Below, piece by piece: positions 1 through 8,531 of a stretch of 64,000 nt of DNA. Position 1 is the stretch's first letter, and each line of letters starts with the position of its first letter. The stretch spans positions 1 through 64,000 of the forward strand of contig NZ_NMQW01000057.1 in assembly GCF_002234615.1 (NCBI RefSeq). The letters are read 5' to 3'. The position numbers and the translations under genes were made by a program. The DNA is from Paenibacillus rigui. Its GTDB lineage: Bacteria; Bacillota; Bacilli; Paenibacillales; NBRC-103111. The notes beneath the pieces were generated by a model that saw only the letters and a list, made by a program, of their open reading frames with translations, made no database searches and had not been told where the DNA came from.

Positions 1-120
1 TTGCGTATCTTTCCGATAACGCCTTATTTACGAACTTCGTAAATACCTTTCTTTTAGTACTGTTTCTGTATTTCGGTAAATCTCCGCTTATAAGCGGTTT
101 TGCGTAAGGATGACCCTAAA
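1..120. repeat. Palindrome-rich DNA next to the recombinase
   Basis: Two perfect palindromes lie just beyond the recombinase stop codon. One has 10-bp arms (TATTTACGAA at 25-34 and TTCGTAAATA at 36-45) around one base. The other is a 14-bp palindrome, CCGCTTATAAGCGG, at 84-97. The heptamer TTGCGTA occurs at 1-7 and again at 100-106, so the window may open inside a repeated unit of about 99 bp. A recombination site or array for the adjacent integrase is an inference; a plain terminator is less likely because no T run follows. Confidence 0.5.
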
Positions 121-1236
121 TCAATCCCTCAATTGATCAAGCGGACTTTTGATGCGTCTGGCATCTTTAATACTTACATGGGTGTACCTTTCAGTAGTCC
201 GAGTGCTTTGATGCCCCAACAGTTCTTGGATATACCGTATATCGATGCCTCCTTCCATGAGGTGAGTAGCAAATGAATGTCGCAACGAATGGATACTAAC
301 CTTCTTCATCACACCTGAAGCAAGTAAAGTTTGTTCGAATATTTTCTGAACGGAGCGTTCCGTCAGGTGCCTTACCTTGTTTTGGCCTGGAAATATCCAG
401 GTTTCCGGTTGTTCTTGATGGTAATATTGCAAGAATACCTCCAAAGCTGTATCAGATAGAAGGGTAAGCCGGTCTTTTCTTCCTTTTCCTTGGCGAATCC
501 GTAGTGTTTTACGGTCCTTGTCGAAATCCTGCCACCGAAGGCGAACCACCTCACTTACACGCAATCCGGATGAATAAGTTAAGTATAAAATAGCTTTATG
601 CTTCAGATTATCAACGCTATTTAAAATACGCATAACTTCGTTAAGGGATAAAACATGGGGTAGTTTCTGCTCCTTTTTCGGTCTGATGTACGTGGCGGAT
701 TCATGTTGGCTAAGAACTTTCTGAAAGTAAAATTTGATCGCACTAATAGCTTGATTTACATAAGCATGGGATCGATGATGATTTAATAAAAAAAGTGAGT
801 ATTCCGAAATGGTTTGATGACTCCAGAACAGACCCTGCTCATGAATATATCGAAAAAAACGATCGACTTGGCCCAAATAGGCCTTGACGGTTTTTGAACT
901 ATAGCCCCTGAGAAGCAATTCATCTTTCAATCTTTGCCTTTGTTCAGCACCCCATGGTGGAAGAACCGCTAGGGGGTCAGATGTAGCTGACTCATCAGAG
1001 GAACGAAGAAATTCACATTCCTCTAGCAGCTGAGGATCTATAATCACTGCTTTATCCTTGAAAATCATCAACAGTTCGGTAATCACTTTCAATGTATAGG
1101 GCAACAGCCAGACTAATTCATCCGGGTTCCATCTTCTTCCTGGTATACTCCTGATCTTAGCGACGTCTTCCTTATTAAACGCAAAAAGCTTTACAGCCAA
1201 TGAATCCTCATTTCGCTTGGACAAATGTATTTCCAT
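121..1236 (-). CDS. Tyrosine recombinase (XerC/D-like integrase)
   Basis: This 371-residue protein is a tyrosine site-specific recombinase that would cut and rejoin DNA through a 3'-phosphotyrosine. The catalytic set is visible: Arg in GLRVSEVVRLRW, Lys in QGKGRKDR, HSLRHSFATH, the second His in LLGHQS and the nucleophile Tyr in TERYTHV. A SAM-like core-binding domain spans about residues 90-180. The first 80 residues are an extra domain with an IPGRRWNPDELVW segment that recalls HARP-type nucleic-acid annealing domains. The ATG at 1236 is preferred because AAGGTGG sits 6 bases upstream; an ATG 10 codons earlier has no such site. Palindromes follow its stop codon. Whether it is a phage relic, an integron-like integrase or a solitary recombinase cannot be told from this window. 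Confidence 0.9.
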   Translation of the reverse strand: MEIHLSKRNEDSLAVKLFAFNKEDVAKIRSIPGRRWNPDELVWLLPYTLKVITELLMIFKDKAVIIDPQLLEECEFLRSSDESATSDPLAVLPPWGAEQRQRLKDELLLRGYSSKTVKAYLGQVDRFFRYIHEQGLFWSHQTISEYSLFLLNHHRSHAYVNQAISAIKFYFQKVLSQHESATYIRPKKEQKLPHVLSLNEVMRILNSVDNLKHKAILYLTYSSGLRVSEVVRLRWQDFDKDRKTLRIRQGKGRKDRLTLLSDTALEVFLQYYHQEQPETWIFPGQNKVRHLTERSVQKIFEQTLLASGVMKKVSIHSLRHSFATHLMEGGIDIRYIQELLGHQSTRTTERYTHVSIKDARRIKSPLDQLRD

Positions 1237-1283
1237 AGAAGCCCACCTTCCCAGTATACCAATCATTGTAAATGTTGGAAATG

Positions 1284-1325
1284 AAAAAAGAGGCCCGCAA
1301 AGTCTATAACGACTTTGGAACCTCC
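1284..1325 (-). terminator. Intrinsic terminator after the GrpB pair
   Basis: On the minus strand GAGG and AAAGTC pair with GACTTT and CCTC around a GTTATA loop, followed by TTTTTT. It would end transcripts from the two GrpB-family genes before the recombinase gene. Confidence 0.75.
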
Positions 1326-1429
1326 GATGCTTTCGGTACGAATATATGATAACAGAGCTTCGATCATATCATAGAATAGAATTCAAGATGCGATATCAAG
1401 GTACTTACTCTATGACCGGTCATTAACTC

Positions 1430-1939
1430 CTAATTGCGTTGCAATACGGACGTTACAAACGCCGTTTTTCCTAAACTATAACTATCTATATCATTTCGAT
1501 ATTGCTCGGCTAATCGAAGCTTTAATAAACCGTATTCCCTCCGGGCTTCCTCGTTGGCACGCAAGTAATCCCGAAATGCGATATGCTCCAGATAGCCTTT
1601 CCCATCCTTGGGACACTCATACAAATGGTGCTTCACGAGACTGCCTTCAGGCGCCTTGAACGCCTCTCGTCCCTCCACGCCCAGGTTCCCTTCATACACA
1701 TACCCGGCATCCTCCAACCGCTCGATAATGGCAGGCAGCACATCATAGCTCTCCATTACGATATCGACATCAATGATCGGTTTGGCGTATAGTCCTTCCA
1801 CCGAAGTGCTGCCTACATGCTCGACGGCCAATATCAAATCGCCCAGGTCATTTTGTAATTTCTCCTTCATGTTTTCAAAATGCATTCGCCACTCCGGATT
1901 ATACGGCACGACTTCGATGACCCGTGTATTGTCAGCCAA
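1430..1939 (-). CDS. GrpB family protein (UPF0157)
   Basis: About 169 residues, a usual length for GrpB/UPF0157 proteins, which have a nucleotidyltransferase-like fold and no firmly assigned reaction. The hallmark VEHVGSTSVEGLYAKP and the following PIIDVDI are present, and so is the late HLYECPKDGKGYLEH region. I place the start at TTG 1939, because AAGGGAGG lies 8 bases upstream; the ATG at 1975 would add 12 unconserved residues. It follows another GrpB gene by about 40 bases and the two share a strand, so they look like a tandem duplication in one operon. Confidence 0.85.
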   Translation of the reverse strand: MADNTRVIEVVPYNPEWRMHFENMKEKLQNDLGDLILAVEHVGSTSVEGLYAKPIIDVDIVMESYDVLPAIIERLEDAGYVYEGNLGVEGREAFKAPEGSLVKHHLYECPKDGKGYLEHIAFRDYLRANEEARREYGLLKLRLAEQYRNDIDSYSLGKTAFVTSVLQRN

Positions 1940-1980
1940 TCCTGCAGCCTCCCTTGGTCCTGCTCCCGCATGCACGCTTC

Positions 1981-2526
1981 CTACATATCACTTGCCGCCG
2001 GTCTCCAACCGGTTAATTGACTCCAGCGGCTGGCTTTTCGCAGGATGTCCCATATGATAGGTTCTTTTGCATCGACATACTTTTCGCGCTCGTACCTGTA
2101 CAGCTCAGCTAATGCTAGCTTCATGCATGCATATCGTTCACAATCGACCGGATGTGCTCTTAAATAATCCCGGAATAATAAGGCAAACTGCTCGGACAAG
2201 CTGCCATACTGCCTAACATGAATGTGTGTTCTGTTATGACCGGGGCTTTCACGAAAATAACGTTTCGACAGATCGGGATTGTCTGCTCTATGGTTAAATC
2301 CAATGCTTTCCATAGCCGCTTTATACTGCTCAGATGGCTCAAGTTTTTCGACTGAAATTTGGATATCGACAATAGGTTTGGCGTGAAGCCCTTTAACAGA
2401 GGTCGAGCCAATATGATCGATTCGTAAAGCCGTGCTGCCTAAAGCATGCCGCACAAGCGCTCCAATCTTGGTAAATTCCGCTGCCCAATTGTCACTATAT
2501 GGAACGACTAGGATCGGTTCAATCAT
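1981..2526 (-). CDS. GrpB family protein (UPF0157), second copy
   Basis: A 181-residue relative of the next gene downstream, with IDHIGSTSVKGLHAKP and the PIVDIQI strand in the expected place and RTHIHV near the middle. Function is unknown beyond the nucleotidyltransferase-like family. The start at 2526 is chosen because GGAAGGAGG lies 4 bases upstream and because a TATAAT box sits just before the alternative ATG at 2553, which would leave no room for a leader. It has diverged well beyond a recent duplication from its neighbour (shared motifs, different flanks). Confidence 0.85.
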   Translation of the reverse strand: MIEPILVVPYSDNWAAEFTKIGALVRHALGSTALRIDHIGSTSVKGLHAKPIVDIQISVEKLEPSEQYKAAMESIGFNHRADNPDLSKRYFRESPGHNRTHIHVRQYGSLSEQFALLFRDYLRAHPVDCERYACMKLALAELYRYEREKYVDAKEPIIWDILRKASRWSQLTGWRPAASDM

Positions 2527-2593
2527 AAGTCCTCCTTCCCATCCAATATTCATCTAAGCTTCCATTATACGCATTCCATCCATTTAATTCCAT

Positions 2594-2626
2594 ACAAAAA
2601 ACCGCGCCAGCCCTGACGCGGTTTCC
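2594..2626 (-). terminator. Intrinsic terminator of the uronate operon
   Basis: Minus strand AAACCGCG and CGCGGTTT form a hairpin followed by a T run, just after the stop codon of the UxaC-like gene. Confidence 0.8.
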
Positions 2627-2629
2627 TTG

Positions 2630-3913
2630 CTAAGCTTTGAATGCCACGGCCGGATTCGGTCGTCCGAGAAATTTCCAGAAATCCCCTCCGAGCAAGCCGG
2701 CAGCATCCCGGGCAATTTCGTCCTCTGTCATCCTCCAGCCCGTATTCATCAAATCGCTATATTTGTCATAAAGAACCTTGCCGATAACCCCGCGGGCATC
2801 GTCCCATTTGTACAGCAGCTGTTCCAATACATCGCTATCCGAATGCTGCACTGTCACATGGGTACCCGCCAGCTCGAACCGCAGCCGTGTCAACTCCTCA
2901 AGTGCGCCAGGAATATGGAAGCTTCCATGATAACCGACAAGATGCAAATTGGGAAATTGGCGTGCAGCTGCAGTTAGAAGATAGGGATGAACTCCAACAC
3001 CAGCACCAGCTCCGAGCGAGCATAAAAATTTGTTCCCGGGATACTTCGCACATAGCTCTGCTAACACGGATATTCCATCCGCTTGTTGCAAGCTTGTACC
3101 CGCTGCTGAAGAGAAATCATCCAGCTGCCAGCCCTCGTTGCTTATAAATAATGCAAGAGGAATTCCTGCTTCAGCGGCGACAGGGAGCACACATTCTTGA
3201 ATGATGCGGTTGCTGGTTCCCGACATGAACCCACCTGAAAACATGTAAAGCGGGTTCATCCGCGCAATCCAATATTTCAAAAAACTGCGGATTTCCCTGC
3301 ATGTTTTACCGCTCAATGCTTCTTCAACCTCATAGCCCCAATCCCTTAACTGTACGCAGGCATCTGTCCAGTGATTCACCAAGTAATCGATTCGAAGCGC
3401 CGTATTGAATCTCGGGTCCAGCTGATCGATTCCCTCCCATGCTATTCTTTCCACAGGCGAGAAAGGATTGTTGCTCATACAAACGGTGGTTACGCGGGCA
3501 AGCTTGAAAATTTGATCCATGTGATCGGAAGCATTCAAGTGCTTGAAGAAGGAACGATAAGCCGACAAATTCCTTGCCGCGGTATCCAACCCTAGCCTTT
3601 GAAAAACCTTGAGCACACCTCTGCATGCTTCGCTATAAGGCGTATGGTCGATAAATAGCGTTTGCCAGACAATATCGGCTTGCTCCCTCTTCGAAAGCTT
3701 GCGCCACTGAGTAGAAGACAGGTCCGTACGAAACCCGATCAGTTCCTTGATTAGAGCATCGGAGGTTAACAGCTCTTCGATGCCCCAATGCGAGAGCTCT
3801 CCGAACGCTTCCGAATACAATCGTGTATGCACATCGGAGACCGGTGTCGCCTGTATCGTTCGATTCACGGCTTGCTGCAGCTGCTGCTTGGTTTGAATCG
3901 GACTCGCTGCCAC
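2630..3913 (-). CDS. Uronate isomerase-like protein (UxaC superfamily)
   Basis: The 427-residue protein resembles the divergent UxaC/glucuronate isomerase group of the amidohydrolase superfamily, which interconverts hexuronates and their keto forms (glucuronate-fructuronate, galacturonate-tagaturonate). Recognisable parts are DVHTRLYSEAFGELSHWGI at residues 27-45, SNNPFSPVE, SNEGWQLDDFS and GYHGSFHIPGALEE. The family normally has a metal-binding HxH in the first strand; here it reads His29-Thr-Arg31, so one ligand appears lost. Translation probably starts at GTG 3913 with AAGGAG 10 bases upstream. It lies 29 bases after uxaE on the same strand, which supports a uronate role. UxaC assignment is by resemblance and context; activity is uncertain given the Arg. 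Confidence 0.7.
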   Translation of the reverse strand: MAASPIQTKQQLQQAVNRTIQATPVSDVHTRLYSEAFGELSHWGIEELLTSDALIKELIGFRTDLSSTQWRKLSKREQADIVWQTLFIDHTPYSEACRGVLKVFQRLGLDTAARNLSAYRSFFKHLNASDHMDQIFKLARVTTVCMSNNPFSPVERIAWEGIDQLDPRFNTALRIDYLVNHWTDACVQLRDWGYEVEEALSGKTCREIRSFLKYWIARMNPLYMFSGGFMSGTSNRIIQECVLPVAAEAGIPLALFISNEGWQLDDFSSAAGTSLQQADGISVLAELCAKYPGNKFLCSLGAGAGVGVHPYLLTAAARQFPNLHLVGYHGSFHIPGALEELTRLRFELAGTHVTVQHSDSDVLEQLLYKWDDARGVIGKVLYDKYSDLMNTGWRMTEDEIARDAAGLLGGDFWKFLGRPNPAVAFKA

Positions 3914-3942
3914 AGGAGACCCACTCCTTTTTATCCGTCAGC

Positions 3943-5439
3943 TTACTTGCCCAACAGCTCCAAATGCTTGCCAATGTGGGAAATCAAAGATTGCTCGAAC
4001 GCTTCTTCCTGCTCGCTGAGCGTGCGGTAGAACTCGTCCTTGAACAAAGAGTTGCCTGCAGCATCCTTCGCTTGCAGAAGAATACCGTATGTGATGTGAA
4101 TCACTTGGCGCGCGTTGTTCTCGTTCATATACGTGTCAGCCAGATCCGCATCGGATACTTGATCCAGCGGCGCGATTTTGCTCAAATCCGTCGTTACATG
4201 GTAGTAAGCTGTCGCTTCTTCAAAATGATCCAATGCATACTGATGCATTTTGCGGTACAAGCCCGGGTTCACTTTCGCTACCGTTCTTACAGCCTCCAGC
4301 CAGTTCGTACCGGCTGTTTTCACGTGGAAGCGGCCTTTGGTGTATTTGCCGATAATCGGGAATACGCTGAACTTGTCACTTCCGGAGTGAATGCTGAGCT
4401 TGTAGCCGAAATCGTCAGCAATGCCTGCATGAATAATCAGTTCTTTCTCAAATTGCGCGATATCGCCGATGTAGTCAATCCCTTTTTGGAATTCGCCAAT
4501 GAAACGCGGAGCCATACTATAGATCGTCAAACCGCGGCCATACAGCTCTTTGGCAACCAGGAAGTGGGACTCAGGAGCTGTCGGTGTAGCCGTTTCGTCG
4601 ATCGAAATTTCGAAGTCAATTTCACGGTTTGCCGTTTTGATATATTTATTGAAGATGTGCTCCATGAAATCAATTGCAGGTCCATAGATCAGCACGTTTT
4701 TGATCAGCGTTTCTTTGTCGAATGTAATGGAAGTGCCCGCAACCTCGAATGTTTGGCCCAGGTACAGGGACTCGTAATGGCTGCGTGTCGCTTCGGAAAC
4801 CTCAGCATATTTGGCTGCTTGCTCTGCCGCGGACAGGCCTTCGATCGTGTTGTCGATATACTCGGAGCAATCCAGCGTCAGCATAGTGAAGCCAAGACCA
4901 AGCGCCAGCTCAATATCCGCCTCTACTTTCAAGTGGTCGCCGTCAGCGCCGAAGCCGTCTTTGTAGCCTTCCTGGAAAGCTGCGAAGCATGCTGCATCCA
5001 CAACCTGCTTGTAGTCGCGGCCCGTCAGGTTCAATTCACGGATACTTTGCTGTGCAAGGATCGGACGCACATTTTTACCGCGAACCGTTTTGATATGACC
5101 CGGGGAAGCAATGCCCAGACGGTCGCCAAGACCGATGGTCGCAACTTGCGTACCGAAAGCGCGCGGTACCGTGTAATCAAAATATTTATTCAAAACAAGA
5201 CGGTTCTCGTGAGTCAACGGACATACTTTTACGCCGCCGTCCACTTCGCCTTGAAGCTCATCAAATAAAGAACCTTCGCCGGTGGCAAGGATATATTTCG
5301 TGTTGTTGTCTTTCACCATAAGAAGCTGCACGCCGCCGGACTCGGAGAATGAATGCGGATACACTTTCACGTTGTTTGCAGCGATACCTGTTACATTGCC
5401 CTGCTTCATAGCTTGGGCGATCGTTTGAAACTGACTCAT
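3943..5439 (-). CDS. uxaE: Tagaturonate/fructuronate epimerase UxaE
   Basis: This 498-residue protein matches the UxaE family, first defined in Thermotoga, which epimerises D-tagaturonate to D-fructuronate and so replaces the two-enzyme tagaturonate branch of galacturonate use. Characteristic stretches are FGADGDHLKVEADIE, TLDCSEYIDNT, IHSGSDKFSVFP and HVKTAGTNWLEA, which carry the metal and substrate residues. ATG 5439 is preferred over an upstream TTG at 5475, as GGGAGG lies 10 bases before it. It heads a two-gene operon with the UxaC-like isomerase and is divergent from an AraC regulator across a 175-bp AT-rich region, its likely control point. No uxaA/uxaB/uxuA genes follow, so the rest of the pathway lies elsewhere. 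Confidence 0.85.
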   Translation of the reverse strand: MSQFQTIAQAMKQGNVTGIAANNVKVYPHSFSESGGVQLLMVKDNNTKYILATGEGSLFDELQGEVDGGVKVCPLTHENRLVLNKYFDYTVPRAFGTQVATIGLGDRLGIASPGHIKTVRGKNVRPILAQQSIRELNLTGRDYKQVVDAACFAAFQEGYKDGFGADGDHLKVEADIELALGLGFTMLTLDCSEYIDNTIEGLSAAEQAAKYAEVSEATRSHYESLYLGQTFEVAGTSITFDKETLIKNVLIYGPAIDFMEHIFNKYIKTANREIDFEISIDETATPTAPESHFLVAKELYGRGLTIYSMAPRFIGEFQKGIDYIGDIAQFEKELIIHAGIADDFGYKLSIHSGSDKFSVFPIIGKYTKGRFHVKTAGTNWLEAVRTVAKVNPGLYRKMHQYALDHFEEATAYYHVTTDLSKIAPLDQVSDADLADTYMNENNARQVIHITYGILLQAKDAAGNSLFKDEFYRTLSEQEEAFEQSLISHIGKHLELLGK

Positions 5440-5613
5440 TGGATAAAAGCCTCCCTCAATGTTTGGATAACGCAATCATATCGCAAAATCATATTAGTTT
5501 CTTCACTAATCTTGCTTTTATTCAAAATATATATGCATATCTTGCTATGATTTTTTTAATGACTCTGCTACAATAGACAAAAAAATCAGCAGCAGAAAGC
5601 GGGTGTATCCCCC

Positions 5614-6465
5614 ATGAGCGAAACGGTTTCCCTCACCTACGGGGCGGAGGAAGGCGATTTCTATATGCAGCATATTAAGCGTACGGAGCCTTTCGAGCGG
5701 ACGAATCATTTTCACGGGACGTACGAAATTTATTACCTGCTGTCCGGGCAGCGCACGTATTTTATCAAGGACCGATCCTATATGATTTACCCGGGCGACC
5801 TCGTATTCATCAGCAAAAATGATGTGCACAAAACGTCGGACGTCGGCCAGCCCGGCCATGAACGGATTGTCATTAATTTCAGCGACAAATTTATTCAAGC
5901 GGAGCATCCGCTGTACCATCCGGCGTTGTTCGGGGTGTACCAGCAGCCTACGCATGTGCTGAGCCTGAAGCTGCAGGATCAAATTTTCGTGCAGACGATC
6001 ATGAGCAAGCTGACCAAGGAGCTGAAGGAAAAAGCGACCGGCTTTGAGACGTACATCCGGCTTTTGCTGGTAGAGCTTCTTTTGTTCTCAAGCCGCTATG
6101 CGGAGCGTCAGGAGTCAGTCCCATTCGAGCATGCAAGCCCGCTGCACAAAAAAATATCCGAGATCGTCCAATTCATCAATATCCACTATGCGGAATCGAT
6201 GACCTTGTCCGGGATCTCGGAGCAATTTTACATGAGCTCGTATTATTTAAGCCGCGCTTTTAAAGAGATTACCGGGTTCACCTTCATCGAGTATGTCAAT
6301 ATGACCCGCATTCGTGAAGCCCAGACGCTGCTGCGCGAAACCGAGCGTAAAATAATCGATATTGCCGATACCGTAGGCTTTGAAAATATCGCTCATTTCG
6401 GCCGCATGTTCAAGAAGCTGACCAAGATGACGCCTCACGAATACCGCAAGCAGAATAAATCATAA
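5614..6465 (+). CDS. AraC family transcriptional regulator
   Basis: A 283-residue regulator with an N-terminal cupin-like sensing domain (NHFHGTYEIYYLLSG, PGDLVFISKNDVHKT) and two C-terminal helix-turn-helix motifs (LSGISEQFYMSSYYLSRAFKEITG and the closing FGRMFKKLTKMTPHEYRK). It is divergent from uxaE and probably controls the uronate operon, sensing a sugar or uronate in the cytoplasm. A TACAAT -10-like box lies upstream. It is a close paralogue of the AraC gene at 9966: both share YFIKDRSY, GDLV and a HERI(V/L)INF segment. Inducer is not predictable. Confidence 0.9.
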   Translation: MSETVSLTYGAEEGDFYMQHIKRTEPFERTNHFHGTYEIYYLLSGQRTYFIKDRSYMIYPGDLVFISKNDVHKTSDVGQPGHERIVINFSDKFIQAEHPLYHPALFGVYQQPTHVLSLKLQDQIFVQTIMSKLTKELKEKATGFETYIRLLLVELLLFSSRYAERQESVPFEHASPLHKKISEIVQFINIHYAESMTLSGISEQFYMSSYYLSRAFKEITGFTFIEYVNMTRIREAQTLLRETERKIIDIADTVGFENIAHFGRMFKKLTKMTPHEYRKQNKS

Positions 6466-6467
6466 TC

Positions 6468-7610
6468 TTACTTACTCGCGCGTTTCCGCTCCCGGATCAG
6501 CACGTCTGTTTCTTTGCGGCGGGCGTTCAGCCTTTGAAACCCCCAACGTAAAGCATAGGGAACAATGAACAAAATAAACAAGATCCGAAACATTTGATAA
6601 GCGACTACAAGCGAGACATCCGCCCCTACCGCTGTGGCGGTTACCCCCATCTCCGTCATCCCGCCGGGAGAGGTGCTTAAAAAGGAAGTCATGAATGATA
6701 CAGGATGAATGAGCGTAAAACTGTAGGATAATGCCAAGCAGAATCCGACGACGGCGACGCCTCCCGCAATCGAGTATGGCAGCAGCTTCCGCCAATTGGA
6801 CAAGCTGCTTAATTTGATCCCGAGCCCCATATAAATACCCAGACTCCATTGCGAGAGCAGCACAAGCAGCGATGGGAGATGAAACGGCTCCAAGCCGCCA
6901 ATTGTCAGCAGAGCCCCCACGATAATCGGGCCTAGAAACTGCGGCGTCGGAAAGTGAAGCTTGCCGGCCAGCCATGCCGAACCAACAATAAGCGCCACCA
7001 CAAGACAGAAGAAAAACGGTCGCTCCCCCATTTGTGAAAGCCACGCCCCTAAGGATCCAAGCAGCGTATCCCCGCTCCCCCCTTGTCGGCCAAGAGCAGC
7101 AGTGGAAGCAGAGGCTCCGTTTGCCAATCCGTGAACCGTCAGAAAAGGTACGATAAATATGACACTGAGCAGACGAATCGTCTGCATGAAGGCGACAACA
7201 CCCCCATCCGCATCTTGGATTTCCTCACTCAGCACAACCATCTGCGACAAGCCGCCGGGAATGCTTCCGATGGCGCTGCTGGCCAAGCTGATCCCCGTTT
7301 GGCGGGCTGTAATATAAGCCACGATCAAGCTGAACACAATGGTCAGCAGCGTCGCAACGAACATGGAAGGCAGCTGCGAGGAAATTTGTTTGGCGCTCTC
7401 CATTGTAAAAGCTAGCCCCATGCTGTAGCCGAGCAAGGCAAGGCCTGCATTCCGAAGCCCCCCGTTCCACGTAAGCTTGCGGCGGGTAATCGCCGTCCAT
7501 AGAATGACCGCCGTAAGCGGCCCCAGCATCCAGCTCAAAGGCATGCGTATGATTGTAAAAAGCAAGCCTCCCGCAAAGGTAACGAGGATCGTTTCCAGCA
7601 TTCGATTCAT
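6468..7610 (-). CDS. AbrB-family membrane protein (TIGR03082/PF05145 type)
   Basis: About 380 residues with roughly ten hydrophobic helices in two related halves, each containing an SxPGG motif (SIPGGLSQM, STSPGGMTEMG). This fits the duplicated AbrB-type membrane family, sometimes labelled ammonia monooxygenase by misannotation, and unrelated to the DNA-binding AbrB. Transport of an organic substrate is assumed but unproven. ATG 7610 is chosen because the GAGG of a ribosome site sits 8 bases upstream, inside the longer reading frame that begins at 7631. It is convergent with the AraC gene and divergent from the NlpC/P60 gene. Confidence 0.8.
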   Translation of the reverse strand: MNRMLETILVTFAGGLLFTIIRMPLSWMLGPLTAVILWTAITRRKLTWNGGLRNAGLALLGYSMGLAFTMESAKQISSQLPSMFVATLLTIVFSLIVAYITARQTGISLASSAIGSIPGGLSQMVVLSEEIQDADGGVVAFMQTIRLLSVIFIVPFLTVHGLANGASASTAALGRQGGSGDTLLGSLGAWLSQMGERPFFFCLVVALIVGSAWLAGKLHFPTPQFLGPIIVGALLTIGGLEPFHLPSLLVLLSQWSLGIYMGLGIKLSSLSNWRKLLPYSIAGGVAVVGFCLALSYSFTLIHPVSFMTSFLSTSPGGMTEMGVTATAVGADVSLVVAYQMFRILFILFIVPYALRWGFQRLNARRKETDVLIRERKRASK

Positions 7611-7667
7611 GATTGTTTCCTCTTTTCCCATTATTCAACACATATCACACAAAAAACCTTCATTCAA

Positions 7668-7691
7668 TAGAATTTTCCTGAGAAAATTCTA
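7668..7691. promoter_or_regulatory. Perfect inverted repeat in a divergent promoter region
   Basis: TAGAATTTTC and GAAAATTCTA form 10-bp perfect arms separated by CTGA, between the divergent AbrB-type and NlpC/P60 genes. The dyad and its place suggest an operator for a dimeric regulator; no T run supports a terminator reading. Confidence 0.5.
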
Positions 7692-7851
7692 ATGGATTTC
7701 TCATACATCCGCTGCAACCTGCGCCGCTCTAGGGTTGAGAAGGCTATTAGCAAATCATGGGTATTTATCTTGTGGTATGGTAGTAGTAGGCCCTTACTAG
7801 CAAGACAGGCCTTTCACTACCAAAACTGGAAGAAGGATGTGTTTAACAGAA

Positions 7852-8325
7852 ATGAAAAAGATGCTTACCGTGACAACTTTAACACTATCACTCCTGCTGT
7901 CGGGTGTCGGCCTGGCCGTACCGCAGCACGCTTCTGCAGCCACCACTTCACAAGACGATAAAATCATTAGCACGGCTAAATCCTATATTGGCAAGGTAAA
8001 ATATGTATACGGCGAACGCAACCCGGACAAGCTGATCTTCGATTGCTCCGCCTTCACGCAATTCGTATTCAAGAAAAACGGAATCAGTATCCCTTGGGGC
8101 TCCAGGGCGCAGGCTAAGGTAGGAACGAAAGTATCCAGCATATCCAAGCTGCAAAAGGGCGATCTGGTCATGTTCAGCGTAGGAACAAAAGGACAAATCA
8201 ACCACGTGGGCATCTACGTCGGTAATAACAAGTTTATCAGCAATACGAAGAGTTCCGGTGTTGTCATTTCCAGCATGACTTCCGGCTACTGGAGCACACG
8301 CTTTATCGAAGGACGCCACCTGTAA
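7852..8325 (+). CDS. Secreted NlpC/P60 family peptidoglycan endopeptidase
   Basis: A 157-residue exported cell-wall hydrolase that would cut the D-glutamyl-diamino acid bond of stem peptides. A signal peptide is clear: MKKML, a hydrophobic LTLSLLLSGVGLAV core and a likely cut after ASA. The mature part is a single NlpC/P60 domain with catalytic Cys in DCSAFTQFVF and His in INHVGIYVG, and lacks LysM or SH3 repeats, so it is the minimal form. ATG 7852 is preferred over 7837: it gives the best signal peptide, though AAGAAGGA is then 14 bases upstream. A strong terminator follows. Confidence 0.9.
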   Translation: MKKMLTVTTLTLSLLLSGVGLAVPQHASAATTSQDDKIISTAKSYIGKVKYVYGERNPDKLIFDCSAFTQFVFKKNGISIPWGSRAQAKVGTKVSSISKLQKGDLVMFSVGTKGQINHVGIYVGNNKFISNTKSSGVVISSMTSGYWSTRFIEGRHL

Positions 8326-8454
8326 GATTAATATGTAAAAACCGACATATTTAATCATACACGATTGCTTGAAAGAAATAAATCTGTTCAGCTGCTGCAC
8401 AGTTATAAGCTGCCGGACTTTATCCGTACAGGACTTATATTACTTTTCACTATT

Positions 8455-8486
8455 AAAAAAAGAGCTGCCGCGGCAGCTCTTTTTTC
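8455..8486. terminator. Bidirectional intrinsic terminator
   Basis: AGAGCTGCC and GGCAGCTCT pair, with A and T runs on the two sides. It separates the convergent NlpC/P60 and oxidoreductase genes and can serve both. Confidence 0.9.
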
Positions 8487-8531
8487 TATTGCTCTACTAT
8501 CTGGAATTTAAAAGTTTATTCACCGGACTTT

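Noticed and set aside
6468..7610. Ammonia monooxygenase label for the AbrB-type membrane gene
   Set aside because: The label is a known misannotation for this duplicated membrane family; nothing in the sequence supports a copper monooxygenase.
7692..7851. c-di-AMP (ydaO) riboswitch before the NlpC/P60 gene
   Set aside because: Such riboswitches often precede wall hydrolases, but the leader is too short and lacks the conserved cores.
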